Assembly (NCBI GenBank): GCA_022606135.1
Contig: JABYQN010000011.1
Span: forward strand, 1,054,001 to 1,118,000
DNA length: 64,000 nt
Origin: Fomes fomentarius
Taxonomy: Eukaryota > Basidiomycota > Agaricomycetes > Polyporales > Polyporaceae
Direction of reading: 5' to 3'
Made by a program: the position numbers and the translations under genes. This document shows, piece by piece, positions 11,173-21,633 of this stretch (its first letter is position 1; the number at the start of each line of letters is the position of its first letter). The notes beneath the pieces were generated by a model. It saw only the letters and a list, made by a program, of their open reading frames with translations, was not told the origin of the DNA and did not search any database.

Positions 11173-12784
11173 TTAGCCGCGGGTGTAAGCAATTGGAGGA
11201 GCATAAGCCATACCTCCACCTCCTTCGTCTCCCCCGCCGCCTCCCAGGTCGTCATTGTCATCCCCTTCGCCATTGTCGAAGTAATTTTCGGCGTAGTCGT
11301 TATCGTATTCCTCGTCGACGTCGTAATCCTCTTCGGCTTGTTGCGAGCCTACCTCTGAGCGCTCATCGCCGGACTTTTCCTGGGGGAGAAGATGAGGATC
11401 AAGCCTCAAAGGCGTCCGGAAAGGAGTCAGGCACATGGACAACTGACCTGTCCTTCGGCGTCCTCGACCACATCATCCAGGTTCACACGTTTTGCTACGT
11501 CCCGTTTCTTCGCTGCAGATGGAAGAGGATATGAGCACCATGCGATGGGATGTAATGCCGCGATATCGGATTGTCCCTTGTTACAAAGGCGCTCCAGGCG
11601 ACGATAGACACTCTAGGCCATAGTACGAAGATTGGAACTGAGTCGCATGCCGAGCCAACCAAACGATGCTGTTTGGCTCCCCAACGAGAATGCCCTGAGT
11701 GGACTCAAAGATAGCACCCAAGCCGCAGACATGATGAAGATACGACTCAGAACGATCGTTGATATGAGCTACGGGCACGTCGCGTCAAGTGGCTCGGAAA
11801 ACGATCTTGAACATATTTTCTGGACCAGACCCTTGCTACGAGAGTGCAGTGCAACGGCGTCATTTGGCAGCACACTCCTCGCAGGCGACTGAGTCATGGA
11901 AGTAATAAATGTCCATGTTATACCTCCACCGGGCGGGCACGAGAGAAACGTGGAAGAAGACGTCAGGCAGGCGACGTCGTACTTCAACAGGGCAGGAATA
12001 CGGTGGAGTGCCAACTTCGGCGGCGTGTGGCACGAGAGGTTGCCAGATGGTGCGTCGATGTATTGCAGGTTGCAGCAGTCCGGCAATGTACGAAAGCATG
12101 ACTCGTAGCTGCCTCCATGAACACAACAGGCCGACCGTCATCACCACCTGCATACAGAAGGACGAGCCCCAGTTCCTTGATGTGAACGTGCGTGGCCGGT
12201 GACCGGTAATGAAGACCACCATGTTTCGTAGATGAAACATGGGAGAGATATGACCGTAGAATGGATACACGAGGCACTCACCTGTCTTCCGTTTCTTCGG
12301 ATTGAAGTAGTCTTCGAACACTTCTTGTGGGAAGAACGGCTGATGGAGGTCCTTCCGCTTTAGTGTTGGCTGCGATGTCGGCGATGGGCGGTATTTGTCG
12401 GAGTAGCGAGGAAGCTCTACACTTTGTTGCTCAGTCAGTCTGCGAAGAGGGCAGGCAGAGGCCAGCACATACCGGACGATTTCGTGGTCTCTATAATGTA
12501 GTATGCAGACTTGCGCAGTCGCGTCGCGAACCCGACTTGCAACTCAGCAATGCGTTTTTCCTCGTCGCTGTACTCTGTCAACAAGGGCAGCGGTTCTAAG
12601 GGCTATGTCACACAGCTCAACGTAACGATGGAACTCATGCCAATAAGCCACATACTGGATACAGTGCACTCTCTTCTCTAGACATGGCCTGGATATCCGC
12701 GAACGTGAGACCCATTGGAGGCAGATTGTTTGCGCCAAAGGCATTCTTCCCGCCACGACCACCGCCTCGTCCGCCTCTTGACAT
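11173..12784 (-). CDS. RPC31: DNA-directed RNA polymerase III subunit Rpc31/RPC7
   Basis: The start at 12784 gives MSRGGRGGGRGGKN followed by FADIQAMSREESALYP. A 53-nt intron joins this to PLEPLPLLTEYSDEEKR and LQVGFATRLRKSAYYI. The next exon carries the hallmark LPRYSDKY then PFFPQEVFEDYFNPKKRK. After a long intron come KKRDVAKRVNLDDVVEDAEGQ and a strongly acidic Asp/Glu/Gly-rich tail, stop at 11173. The RG-rich start, the central DKY...YFNPKKRK block and the acidic C-terminus are diagnostic for this subunit, which forms the Rpc82-Rpc34-Rpc31 initiation subcomplex of Pol III in the nucleus. The intron at 11513-12281 is 769 nt, over ten times the local norm, and contains open frames on the other strand. 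Confidence 0.88.
11513..12281 (-). other. Exceptionally long intron of RPC31 with nested plus-strand ORFs
   Basis: The boundaries are canonical (GTGAGT at the donor, TCTGCAG at the acceptor) and join KKRKT to AKKRDVAKR in frame. Inside, on the plus strand, an ATG frame at about 11647-11892 (PSQPNDAVWLPNENAL and onward) ends three bases before a second ATG frame at 11896-12108, which begins MEVINVHVIPPPGGHE. Both look protein-like in composition but match no family I can name. An inserted gene fragment or element remnant is the likeliest explanation. Confidence 0.6.
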
Positions 12785-13366
12785 ATTGCGCGCGCGTGTG
12801 AGATAAGGACGTATTAACAAAACATCAAACAAAGCGAAGAAGGAAGGGCAGCGAGCTGGAGTTCGAGGCAGTGCCACCAGTTAATCGCCCAATCTGAGCT
12901 CCGATTGGGTCTAGAGCCCAAGCGGAGCCGCTAATTTGTATCGCCGCAATGGCGGGACTTCTGGTTTCTCTACAGGATGAAGACGGACTGTTCTCGCAGT
13001 TAACAGATTGTTCCCGGAAATGGCAGCCCTATGCTTCCGTTAGCGATGGGCTCCACCAGACAGTCTCGTCAGTGACGTCACCCTTCGGTATAACGGAAGC
13101 GCAAGAGTCAACGCGCAGTCAGCCTCAATAAGTCTGCTGCGTTCCCCTCCCTCCATCCGATTCCTAAGATTCCTAACCATCATGTCTACACCTCTACCCG
13201 TTCTCCCTCTGTGGGCTCTCTGCCTTATTGATCCTACCTATGATTCTTTGGTCAGAGACCTGACACGAGCCTACTCTCAGATGATTACCCAACTCCGTAG
13301 TCATTCCTTTCCTTACTGTCCCTCTTGGCTGCGGGCCGTCAGCATAGAATTGATTTATTTATTTAT
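12785..13366. other. RPC31 upstream region with a TTTA-rich tract
   Basis: No convincing gene. A short plus-strand frame from 13182 shows no domain. A (TTTA)n tract at about 13353-13366 directly abuts the left edge of the duplicated UstYa segment. Confidence 0.4.
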
Positions 13367-13485
13367 GGAGTAACACTCGCAGCATCCACAACACGGTGGC
13401 GACGAGCAGAAGTAGAGTACAGAACAGGACTCTACGTGACACCGGCGAGGTCTCGAGGGATTGACAGCGGTATTCGTCCATCATG
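13367..13485 (-). pseudogene. Truncated UstYa-like oxidase (exon 1 fragment)
   Basis: Minus-strand remnant of the N-terminal membrane-anchor exon of the gene at 9338-10081. The sequence around the start and the helix codons is clearly homologous. The downstream catalytic exon is absent, replaced at the breakpoint by an unrelated TTTA-rich sequence. Confidence 0.7.
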
Positions 13486-14040
13486 TTAAAGAGATAATAA
13501 TAAGTCTGCAGATCTGTTGTAAGGACTCAACTACCACGAATTCACGAGTGCAAGTACAACCCGAAATGTGGGGTGAGCAAGGTGCCACCAGACGAGCAGG
13601 CATGTGCATGAAACCGGGTCATCATTGCGTGGCGTTCTTGAGAGAACGATTGTCGACAACGTGTTCCTGCCGCATGGTGAGGACCGTTCGCTTGTAGCAG
13701 TGGTTGCTCCATATGAAGGTGTAGCATGGCCCTTGGACCTGAGCGTCAGTCAACGCATCGCAGGGGATAGTGAGTCCGAAGCCGCTCCGGGTCTAGAACA
13801 TCCCCCGCTAGGTAAGCGAGCATATTGAGCAAGACGTTCAGCTATAGCGTCCTGCAGAAGCTCACCATCTCATGTAGGATCGCAAGGAGAACGTAGACAA
13901 TTTGCCGATGTTAGGACGATAGAGTACAATGAAACTCACTCAGGAGTCTGGAGAACCGTTCTTGGGCGGTGGACTCGCAAAGTCCCCTTCCCCTTCTGTG
14001 TTACTGCCCCGCCTGCGAGTAGGCAGCGTGCGCTCCCAGT
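13367..14040. repeat. Segmental duplication, copy 2, with truncated UstYa exon 1
   Basis: Direct-orientation copy of 9961-10668. It keeps part of UstYa exon 1 up to its ATG region (13367-13485) but not exon 2 with the HxxHC motifs, so no oxidase can be made here. The left edge lies at the TTTA tract. The right edge is where the two copies stop matching, after the shared GCGTGCGCTC. Confidence 0.8.
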
Positions 14041-14393
14041 CAGTTGTTGACATCGCCGCTGAGCGGGCAGTAACTCATGTGTCGGAGTGAGAGGTACACC
14101 AAGTAAGATCACTGCTGTTCCTGAATGGCGCTCAGCCAACCACGAACAAAGAGAATGTACACGTACGTGTCCCTGTCAGTAAATCACGATGTATGAGACG
14201 TGATCAAGTGTAAGAGAATAAGACATACGAGAAGTTAGGCTAAAGCCAACCTTATCGTGCTTGACACATTGGGCGCCGCATATCGGTGACCGGTCCATGG
14301 GTGGACCCAGTCATCATATTAGTAGGCAGCCAGACCTAACAAAAGTACGGCGCGCACCGCTCATCTCGTCACCCATCCCAACCTTACCTCCCC

Positions 14394-14651
14394 ATGCTGC
14401 GCCTCACGCTTATTTGTCTCCTCGTCGCCATGGTCGCTGGGATCCCTGTAGTGCAAAAACGTGGTGAGCTATGAGTATCCCTCAGTCCTTCGCCTCTCTC
14501 ACTATGGTATGTGGTACAGACGATCATGGCGGCAAGCTTTGGAGGGGTTGCGCGCACCACAGGATAACAGGTACGTTCTGCTGTCAGCCATGAGTACAGT
14601 CACACAGTTGGTGTCCGATGCCTAGGTTGGGAAGAAACCGATTGCGACTGA
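14394..14651 (+). CDS. Putative small secreted peptide precursor with dibasic processing site
   Basis: Three short exons (14394-14463, 14520-14570, 14626-14651) with introns of 56 and 55 nt, both GT-AG, give a 48-residue product. Residues 1-16 are a textbook signal peptide (MLRLTLICLLVAMVAG). A Lys-Arg pair at 22-23 is a Kex2-type site. The remaining 25 residues are rich in charged and aromatic residues and hold two cysteines (34 and 47) and two tryptophans. An alternative acceptor for intron 2, giving a 37-nt intron, would add a third cysteine. Seen: exon sizes, splice sites and hydrophobic leader. Inferred: secretion and cleavage. The proximity to a UstYa-like oxidase suggests a possible modified peptide, but there is no repeated core as in known dikaritin precursors. 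Such a small gene could be chance. Confidence 0.4.
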
Positions 14652-15083
14652 CCCGGTCCTCCACGATCGGATGTCGGCGCGTGCCATGGGAGTGTGAGTA
14701 CACCATTGTTGGGCATGAACGCGCAGCTGAGTCAATAGCATCATCCTTTGGTAGCCTTCGCTCCTTGTCCAGGCATGATGTCACGTGTATATCGATGTAT
14801 GATGGGGATAAGTAGCGTGTATCATTATAGTGCAGTTCACAACTGAGAATCAGAGAGAGCCGGTCAGCTGCGCAGGCGGAACTTGTTGAGAATGCACGCA
14901 CCATATCTACTAGAACAGTGCACCGAGATCTCATACCATACAGTAAAAGCGAAATACCCAAAGAAAATGAACAAAGAATGACATCATGGAGAATGAAGAA
15001 TGAAGAATGAACCAAAAACCCGGGGGATGAGCATGCCGATACGCCCTGTCGGTCGCCAAGCGTGTCCAGAATTAGAACGATAT

Positions 15084-16726
15084 CTAGTTGTACGCATTCG
15101 CGCTCGAACTAGCTTCCGCCGACTCGTCAAAGGAAAACCACTGGTCGAGCTCCGATGGCCAGACGTGATCCGGCGCGAGGTCCTGGAGGGACTCTTGGAC
15201 ATGTACATCCCCGGGAGTGGGCATGTCGAGCTCAGTCTGCATCAAGGAGATTTGCGACTTGGGCTGAAGAAACTCCCTCAGTAGTGCGCCCGGGGACAGA
15301 TCAACGTTGGCGCAAGGCGGAACGGGGTCCGACCCTGTGCTCATGAACTCCATCCTCTCGTCGACGTTCTCGTGGTGCGAGTTCATACCGGACGGGTATG
15401 CAGAGGGCGTAGGAACATTGACATGGGGTTCCAGAAGCGAGGCTGTCTCCTGGTGGCTTGTCGAAGCGAACTGGGATGTCGTGGTTGGCGCATCATCACG
15501 ATGGGGCACAGACTGTGAGAGAGCTAAATCACTGGCGGTGTTGCTCGCGAGCGATTGGATAGCTGGCGAATTGAAAGACATTCCGGTCGAAGGGATGCTT
15601 GGATATGTAGGGGTGCTTTGACTGGTTGACGGAGCGAACGACGGACAGTCTTCGGGGACGGGAACATTGAGCCGCATACCAGAAGGTACCCCTGTGTTCA
15701 CGAGTGGCGAGGGAATGTAACCCCCATACATCGCATGGCTTACTTCGTAGGGCATCGGGTTGGATGCATAGATCTGTCAGGGAAGAAGGAATGTAAGGTA
15801 CAGTGGTTCAGACGAGGAGGGTTAGTGTACATACCGCATCGCCATGCGCCTGCATGCCCGTGATGCACGAGCCAGTAGGCTGGTTTTGTTGGACCTGGGG
15901 AGTGGCGTGGTACGCATACGTCTGAGACGCGAGTGGAGCGGGCAGCGGCCAGATAGCATTTTGAGAGGAGCCAAGCTGCTGCGCCGGCACCGGCTGAGAA
16001 GGTCTGAAACCTTGCACATATGGGTCGTTGTGGTTGGCCAATGCGCGAGCCCGTTGATACATCTACGTGGGAATGAATATGGAACTGACATAAGAGAGGG
16101 TATGTACGTACCGCAGCCGACGCAGCAAGCGCTGCCAACATAGAGGCGTGCATGAAGTGGTTCATGTAGGTGGGAGGTTGCTGCTGTACGGGGGTTGTGG
16201 TATGGTGGTTTATGGTTGTACCCAAAGTAGAAGACGGCAATGGAAACAGATGCGGGGGCTCGGTAGACAACGAGGGCGTGGAAGGGGGGGAGGCTGAGTG
16301 GTTTTGCGGAGGGGACAAGTCGCGGGTGGGCGTGACTTCGGGCGAGGACGAGGTTGGGATGAGGGTGCTACGTGTTGACGTCGACGACGTTTGTCCTGAC
16401 CTGCCTTCCGTCACCATTGCCTTCTTCGCGCGGGACTTCCTCAGCTTAGTGGCCCCTGCTTTGCCCTTCCTCGGCCCCGGGGTGAACTTGTAGTCAGGGT
16501 ACTTCAGCTTGTGCTCCTCCGCTGCTATGCGCGCGAGTCTGGCGTAGTGATCCTTGACTGCTTTTGGCTGGTCTGCCCATGACAATCCTGCAGCCTTGGA
16601 GATGTCGCTGCATCTCAGTTTGTCTTTGCCATAGAGTGCTTTGGCTTGGGCCCGAAGCATGCCCTCTTCCTTTGTTCTGTACAATATGAATGAGTTGGGC
16701 GGGCGGGGGATCTTGCCAGGAGCCAT
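15084..16726 (-). CDS. HMG-box transcription factor (MATA_HMG-like)
   Basis: The start at 16726 gives MAPGKIPRPPNSFILYRTKE, the opening of an HMG box. It runs through KLRCSDISKAAGLSWADQP and YARLARIAAEEHKLKYPDYKF, then a basic patch (PRKGKAGATKLRKSRAKK). The long remainder is Ser/Thr/Pro-rich and low in complexity. Three exons: introns at about 16065-16111 and 15775-15835. The last exon starts with IYASNPMPYEVSHAMYG and ends with an acidic DQWFSFDESAEASSS near TAG 15084. The PRPPNSFILYR start is typical of MATA-type HMG proteins, which in fungi include mating regulators and Rox1-like factors. No pheromone, receptor or homeodomain genes are adjacent, so it is not placed at a mating locus. Nuclear DNA-binding regulator; targets unknown. 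Confidence 0.85.
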
Positions 16727-17045
16727 TGTCGCAAGGATCAATGAGTTCGAATGCGGAGAGATTGGATCAGAGAATAGGGTAGAGAATGCGCGGAAAGAGC
16801 ACAGACGATATTGTGGTTGGTGGCTGAGGTGGGAAACAGGCCCGTGGACGCGTCTGTGGCAACTCGCTTTGGCATTACATCCACATAACCAACCGTTGTG
16901 ACATACGCGACGCGTCACGGTCCCGCGACTTGTTCTTGCAAAATATTTTTCTCGCGTCAGCAGCGACTCTCGTTAACACGCACCTTCACACCTACTCGCA
17001 CCCGTCGTCAATACCCTCACTCCTACAGTTGAGCTTGTGAGCCAC

Positions 17046-17408
17046 TCACGCTTTGATACGCAGTATAAGATAGCTTGGTAGCCACAAGGTACTCCCTCTG
17101 TTGTTTTGTCGTCGGGGAGCCACCTCAAGGGCCGATCGACGGTAGTCTGCTGGTCTGCATCCCGAAGGTGAGCGCACGAGAGGACGATGCAAATGAACAG
17201 CACAGTGCCGCACTGGAGGAGAGTAGAGTAACATTAGCAGCAGGCCACTGAGGACATTCCTCCAGACGAGGATAAACTCACGGTAACCTGGAAATATATC
17301 TAGGAGTAGGAGGAAACACAGGCCCTGGAGTGACCGTACTGGAATAACCACACCACAAGAATTCCTCAACGGCGAATACTGACTGTCCTCACTGTCCCCA
17401 CCGCGCAT
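17046..17408 (-). CDS. Hypothetical short membrane protein, possibly a UstYa-like N-terminus
   Basis: From ATG at 17408 the frame begins MRGGDSEDSQYSPLR. With two introns it can be joined to CGTVLFICIVLSCAHL, a membrane segment. A short tail near 17060 can be read as ATKLSYTAYQS in one frame. A Tyr-Ser/Thr-Pro-Leu start followed by one helix recalls UstYa anchors, but no HxxHC motif follows before the HMG gene. It may be a truncated relic. Confidence 0.25.
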   Translation of the reverse strand: MRGGDSEDSQYSPLRNSCGVVIPVRSLQGLCFLLLLDIFPGYREFILVWRNVLSGLLLMLLYSPPVRHCAVHLHRPLVRSPSGCRPADYRRSALEVAPRRQNNRGSTLWLPSYLILRIKA

Positions 17409-17639
17409 ATACTAGCAAAATGTGTCGGTGTCAATGTGCACGTTGCACCCTCGCGCAAGCATTCCCATCCGTCGTCTCAGATTACCAGTTCTGTGTGCGT
17501 GCGCCTGGTCGCTCCGTGTAGGATCCTCGTGGTGCTGAAAGACGAATGCGTCGCACTAGTATCTACATCGTCGGCTTACGACGTCTGGGCCTTCAAGTCT
17601 CAGCTCGTGCTCTCCACTTGATTAGCAGAAAAAACTCAC

Positions 17640-18370
17640 CGTTAACGACGTTGGCCACTTGGTCATATCCGGAGTCCTTGGCTCGGTTACCCTGCTGCTG
17701 ACGGTACTTATTCTATATACATTGCGCACTTGATGCACTGAACTACACAGGTTTACACTCCAACACTGCATCATGGAGCAACCTCCAGTGGAATGACATT
17801 GGGATTTTGGAACTGGGAAGAAGGAGAGCTCGATCACTGTCAGAGCTCGACATGCCAGCAATTTTCGAGGGAAAGCCCGAGGAGGCCGACCGAAGCGCCG
17901 ACATCAAGTTTGTAAGCGACAAACATACAAGCCTACCCTGAACTCACCGCCGTGTTTGCTCAGAGCATACTCAGCTAGGATCTGTTTTATAGGTACTTAT
18001 TACTCGAGTCTCGCATGTTTTCACATGCCACATCCTCCACTGAGTCCCCCGGTGGCGACACCGCTCTCCAAGCATCAGGATCCTAGATGACGAAGGATAC
18101 CGACACCAACGCTAACTCGCGGTCCACGGACTCGTTTAGTGGATCATCGAGAGACTTCACAACGACCGGCATTGAGACTGGTGATCTCCTACGACAATCG
18201 TCACTCTCAGCACGACCACCACGCCGATTACAATGTCTAGACCTACATCTATACCACGGCAACCGTAGTTCGCACTCGTGACGCGTTCACTGCCACCGTC
18301 ACTTACACCATGATGGTGCCAACTGTAGGCCGGCTGACGGGTAGCGTAGGCCAGCACGCCGCTACCCGTC
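17640..18370 (+). pseudogene. Relic of a membrane or Ser/Thr-rich protein
   Basis: Plus-strand fragments read VNDVGHLVISGVLGSVTLLL (membrane-like, about 17640-17710), SLSELDMPAIFEGKPEEADR (about 17833-17895), and a Thr-rich stretch near 18150-18310. No frame links them. No family is recognised. Confidence 0.25.
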
Positions 18371-18645
18371 AGCGCGGCTAAGCACTATACCGTCTGGCAA
18401 GGCGTGTCGAGTCAAGAAGGGATAACATCATCATGACTATAGCTACTCGGCGTTTATTCCAGTCGAATCTGCAAGGGCAATCCAAGCCCTCATGGGATCC
18501 TACACAATACTCACCTGCTACATCAAGTGCGTCGGCTTCACCATTTTGACCCTCTCCTCATTGCATTGGTATTTCCAGTCAGCGGAGGAGTGCCTCACCG
18601 GCGATGATCTAGCTCGCATCGATCTCGAGGGAACTCCGGACGTGA

Positions 18646-18668
18646 ATTTAAATAAATAAATAAAAAGC
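18646..18668. repeat. AAAT-type simple tract
   Basis: A run of AAAT units between an unrelated flank and the 3' end of the second seven-pass gene. It is the reverse complement of the TTTA tract at 13353-13366. It could be a poly-A-like tail of a lost retrotransposed copy or a plain microsatellite. Confidence 0.5.
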
Positions 18669-18733
18669 ATAGTGGTACACAGTGGCTGTTTAGCTTCTTC
18701 TTGCGAGACCTCCGAATGCGATGAGCGCACTTA

Positions 18734-19919
18734 TCAACCATGAATGAAACCGTTTGAGACGAAATCGGGGCGCGGGATGTCTGCCATGACCGATGGCTCT
18801 TCCTCGCCGGACGCCAGGAATGTCTTCACCTCAAGATCCGAACCGAACTCGGCCCTCAATGCGACTAGAGTTGGCATAATGCCCTATACAAACGAAGATG
18901 TCAGCACGAGTGACAGACGAAAGCACAGGTCAGCCCGACGTACGTAGAGTTGCACGACAACTGCGCCAACAACGCTCGACGCCGAATGATCGGCCACGAT
19001 GAACACGGACAGTACCAACTGGGCGATGAAGTGTCCTATACCGCTTTTTTCCACGATCTCCAGGATACTGTAGCTGCGAGTTGTTGGTGGTGATAGGCCA
19101 AGTTCGTCTTGCTCGTGCGCAGACTCGGAATGTACGGGATTGGCCCAGGGAGGAAGATACGGGTAGGGCCGCTGTGCGAGTTTGGACGCGATGCAGACCG
19201 TAACGGAAAGGTTGGCATACAGCAACAGCGCGTGTCCCGCGATCGTGATGATCCTAAGGTGGTCGATTGGTGTGGCGTCGACCGCAAAGCTAGTCGAGAG
19301 ACGGCGCGTGATATCGTGACACGCTAGAATGCATAGAGGGGAGGGTCAACATAAGATGTAGCTAAACAAGACATCGCAGCGTTCAAGAGGAGACATACCG
19401 AAGCCCGCAAGTGCGAATACGCAGGAAGGCACAATCGTCAGGTAGTTCTTGCCCCATAGCATCCAGCAGCGGTACAAGAGCATGATCTGGCCAAGGAGGT
19501 TGCAGAGAATGACGATGTAATCCCTCACATAAGATGCAACGAATACATTATTGATATCTGTCTGGCTCTGCTGTAGTGGCGGCCCTTATATCATCAGCAG
19601 GCGCTCACAACACGATATCGAAATACCCGCACTGACCGGTACCCCATACATGGAATACATGTGATTGAAAGACAGTGCGAGATGCACAGTGCAGAGAGAG
19701 CAGAGCGAACAATTGGCGACAATAAGAGGGGGGAGGTTCGTCAAAGTCTTGCACCGACGCCACAGTTGAACGAGCGATACAAAAAATAAGTTGATATATG
19801 CCCCTTTGCAGACAATTCTCAGTTGCGTGCCCAACAATGAGAGGAATACACGTACCCCACAGCATTGTCTCTAGCACGAATCCAACCAGGGTTCCAGCGT
19901 AGGTTGGGAGAGCAGACAT
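18734..19919 (-). CDS. Seven-pass membrane protein, basidiomycete family (copy 2)
   Basis: The start at 19919 gives MSALPTYAGTLVGFVLETML. A short intron joins WG to AYINLFFVSLVQLWRR. LPPLIVANCSLCSLCTVHLA, IVILCNLLGQIMLLYRCWML and SCVFALAGFG follow, then (frame assigned by homology with copy 1) HALLLYANLSVTVCIASKLA and SGIGHFIAQLVLSVFIVADH. The last exon reads GIMPTLVALRAEFGSDLEVK and ends at TGA 18734-18736. The order of segments and the splice point before GIxPTL match copy 1 at 7832-9080. Sequence identity is low, so the two copies are old paralogues or independent family members. Probably a plasma-membrane receptor-like protein of unknown ligand. Confidence 0.75.
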
Positions 19920-20673
19920 AACGGCCGAAGGCTAAAGCCCGGTGGAGAGCCGCAGCGGCGGCGGGGGCCAACGGGTGGGGATGGACACGGGGAGAAGGAC
20001 GCTTAGGCACGGTTCCGAGTTCTTGTATTGAGTGCGCTGCAGACCAAACTACCTCCATGATGAACGCAATCAGCCCACATCAACTAGACTCCTTCGCAGC
20101 GCCGCGAAAGCGCACACGCCGCCCCCTATATCAGTACCGTCTCCGCTCTCTTCCTGTACGAGAGGAACGCGATATCACATCCAGGAGTGGGCGTAGGTGA
20201 GTATTTGGAGGTGCCATGGGCGCAACGCACCTGGAACGCCTGCACATGAAGGCACTATGGATGCGAGCTAGGAACAGGGCGGCAGGAGCGCTCCTCACGA
20301 TAGTCCCTATACAGCATACATAGACCTGGATTGGATGCATCGGTCTTCTTGATAACGGGGGAGAGAGCGGCCGTACCTGGGGATTTGACCTGAACTGATG
20401 GTCAGTGCACCGTACATTGCGAGAATAAGGAAACTCACATCTCTATACGTTCATCGCGGGAATTGTTGATCCTCATGAGCGTGGCGCGCGACCAGATTCA
20501 CAACGACCCTCGAGGGGACTGCGTAGACCGTGGATGTGGATGTGGATGCATGATACTCATATTGCACGGATGAGGGCGGAGAGCAGACAGTCTGCGCATC
20601 AAGCTTCGAGAGCAAATGCGATGATTAGCAGGGAATGTACATGTATGTCGCAAACACTCTACCGGGAGTCCCT
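19920..20673. other. Intergenic stretch, no gene seen
   Basis: Promoter side of the seven-pass gene and 3' side of the uS5m gene. Open frames here are short and lack motifs. Confidence 0.5.
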
Positions 20674-21633
20674 CTACGTGTGCAGCGGTACGATCCTCCT
20701 GCCCCGGTCCCGCTCAATCTCCATCGCCGACCGCATCTCCTTGCCCTTCTCCATTGTCCGTCCCTGCCCTCCAATACCGTTGCCCATGAGCGCTGGCATA
20801 TGCCCCGGGAGGAGCATGCGCACGATCGCCTTCATGACCTGGTACGGGTTCCTGCTCCCCCATACCTTCGCGCTCGCATCCTTGATGCCCGCGACCTTGA
20901 ACACTTCGTGGATAATTGGGTTGCATGCAAGCCCAAACCCGACGGGACGTGGGCGGAGGATGATGCGCGTCGACCCGAACTTGCTCTCCATCTCCGTCCA
21001 GATGGTGCGATTCTCGAACCGCTCGATGTAGTCCATGTTCCGCACGGCCTGCGGGAACGCCTTGTTGTAGGCCGCTTGGAAGTCCGGCCCCTTACCCTCT
21101 CCAAGCCCCACCAGTCCCTTCCCATTCCCTACGACCATGAGTAGCGAAAAGCGCTCGATTTTGCCCTTGCCCGTCTGCTGCTTGACGAATCGGACGACCT
21201 GGGCGCGGTAGAGCTTTTGCAGCTCGTGCGTGGGAAGGTGGAGGAACTTAATGGGCTTCATGGCGTCCGTAGAGCTCTCCACCTCGTCCACCACCAAGGC
21301 GTCACTCTCCCTCTCGCCATTCTCGATTTCGCGCGCGATACGGAAGATGGAGGGGTTGTTCCGGACGACGACAGTGTTGGTATACGGCGTGTGTATGTTC
21401 GGTGGGAACGTTTTGCTGTTGTGGAGGTCAAGCAGCGCGTCCGGGGTCATGAGGTTGGGAAAGTATTCGCTCTGGGTGATGGCTTCCTCGAACTCTTGTT
21501 GCTCTGCTATTCGGCGGAGGTCGTCATGGGTCTGTCGCGTGGGTGTAGAGTAGCGGCGAGAAGCAGAGACCAGAGGACGGCACTGCCGCTTGGATGACGC
21601 AGAGAAGAGGAACCGCGCGGCTTTTGAGCTCAT
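20674..21633 (-). CDS. MRPS5: Mitochondrial small-subunit ribosomal protein uS5m
   Basis: Single-exon gene of 319 codons. The N-terminus is basic and Ser-rich (a mitochondrial targeting sequence, then RRYSTPTRQTHDDLRR). The S5 domain follows: KIERFSLLMVVGNGKGLVGL, GEGKGPDFQAAYNKAF, then IILRPRPVGFGLACNPIIHE, VFKVAGIKDASAKVWGSRNP and the C-terminal part to residue 319. These are the conserved RNA-binding double-stranded fold and C-terminal domain of bacterial S5/uS5. It is a component of the mitochondrial 37S subunit needed for decoding fidelity. The absence of introns is unusual for this window but not for the family. It is head-to-head with the PITH gene, 162 bp apart, so a shared bidirectional promoter is likely. 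Confidence 0.93.
   Translation of the reverse strand: MSSKAARFLFSASSKRQCRPLVSASRRYSTPTRQTHDDLRRIAEQQEFEEAITQSEYFPNLMTPDALLDLHNSKTFPPNIHTPYTNTVVVRNNPSIFRIAREIENGERESDALVVDEVESSTDAMKPIKFLHLPTHELQKLYRAQVVRFVKQQTGKGKIERFSLLMVVGNGKGLVGLGEGKGPDFQAAYNKAFPQAVRNMDYIERFENRTIWTEMESKFGSTRIILRPRPVGFGLACNPIIHEVFKVAGIKDASAKVWGSRNPYQVMKAIVRMLLPGHMPALMGNGIGGQGRTMEKGKEMRSAMEIERDRGRRIVPLHT

Noticed and set aside
14584..15015. 143-codon minus-strand ORF overlapping the small peptide gene
   Set aside because: No domain, no promoter signal, and it overlaps the 3' flank of the HMG gene; probably untranslated sequence.
15084..16726. HMG-box gene as evidence of a mating-type locus
   Set aside because: No homeodomain pair, pheromone precursor or Ste3-type receptor is adjacent; HMG proteins of this type occur outside mating loci.
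17046..17408. Second complete UstYa-like gene
   Set aside because: Only a UstYa-like anchor is visible; no HxxHC motif lies between it and the HMG gene.
20534..21144. Plus-strand ORFs over 500 nt opposite the uS5m gene
   Set aside because: They are antisense shadows of a strongly conserved ribosomal protein; GC-rich coding sequence keeps the other strand open.
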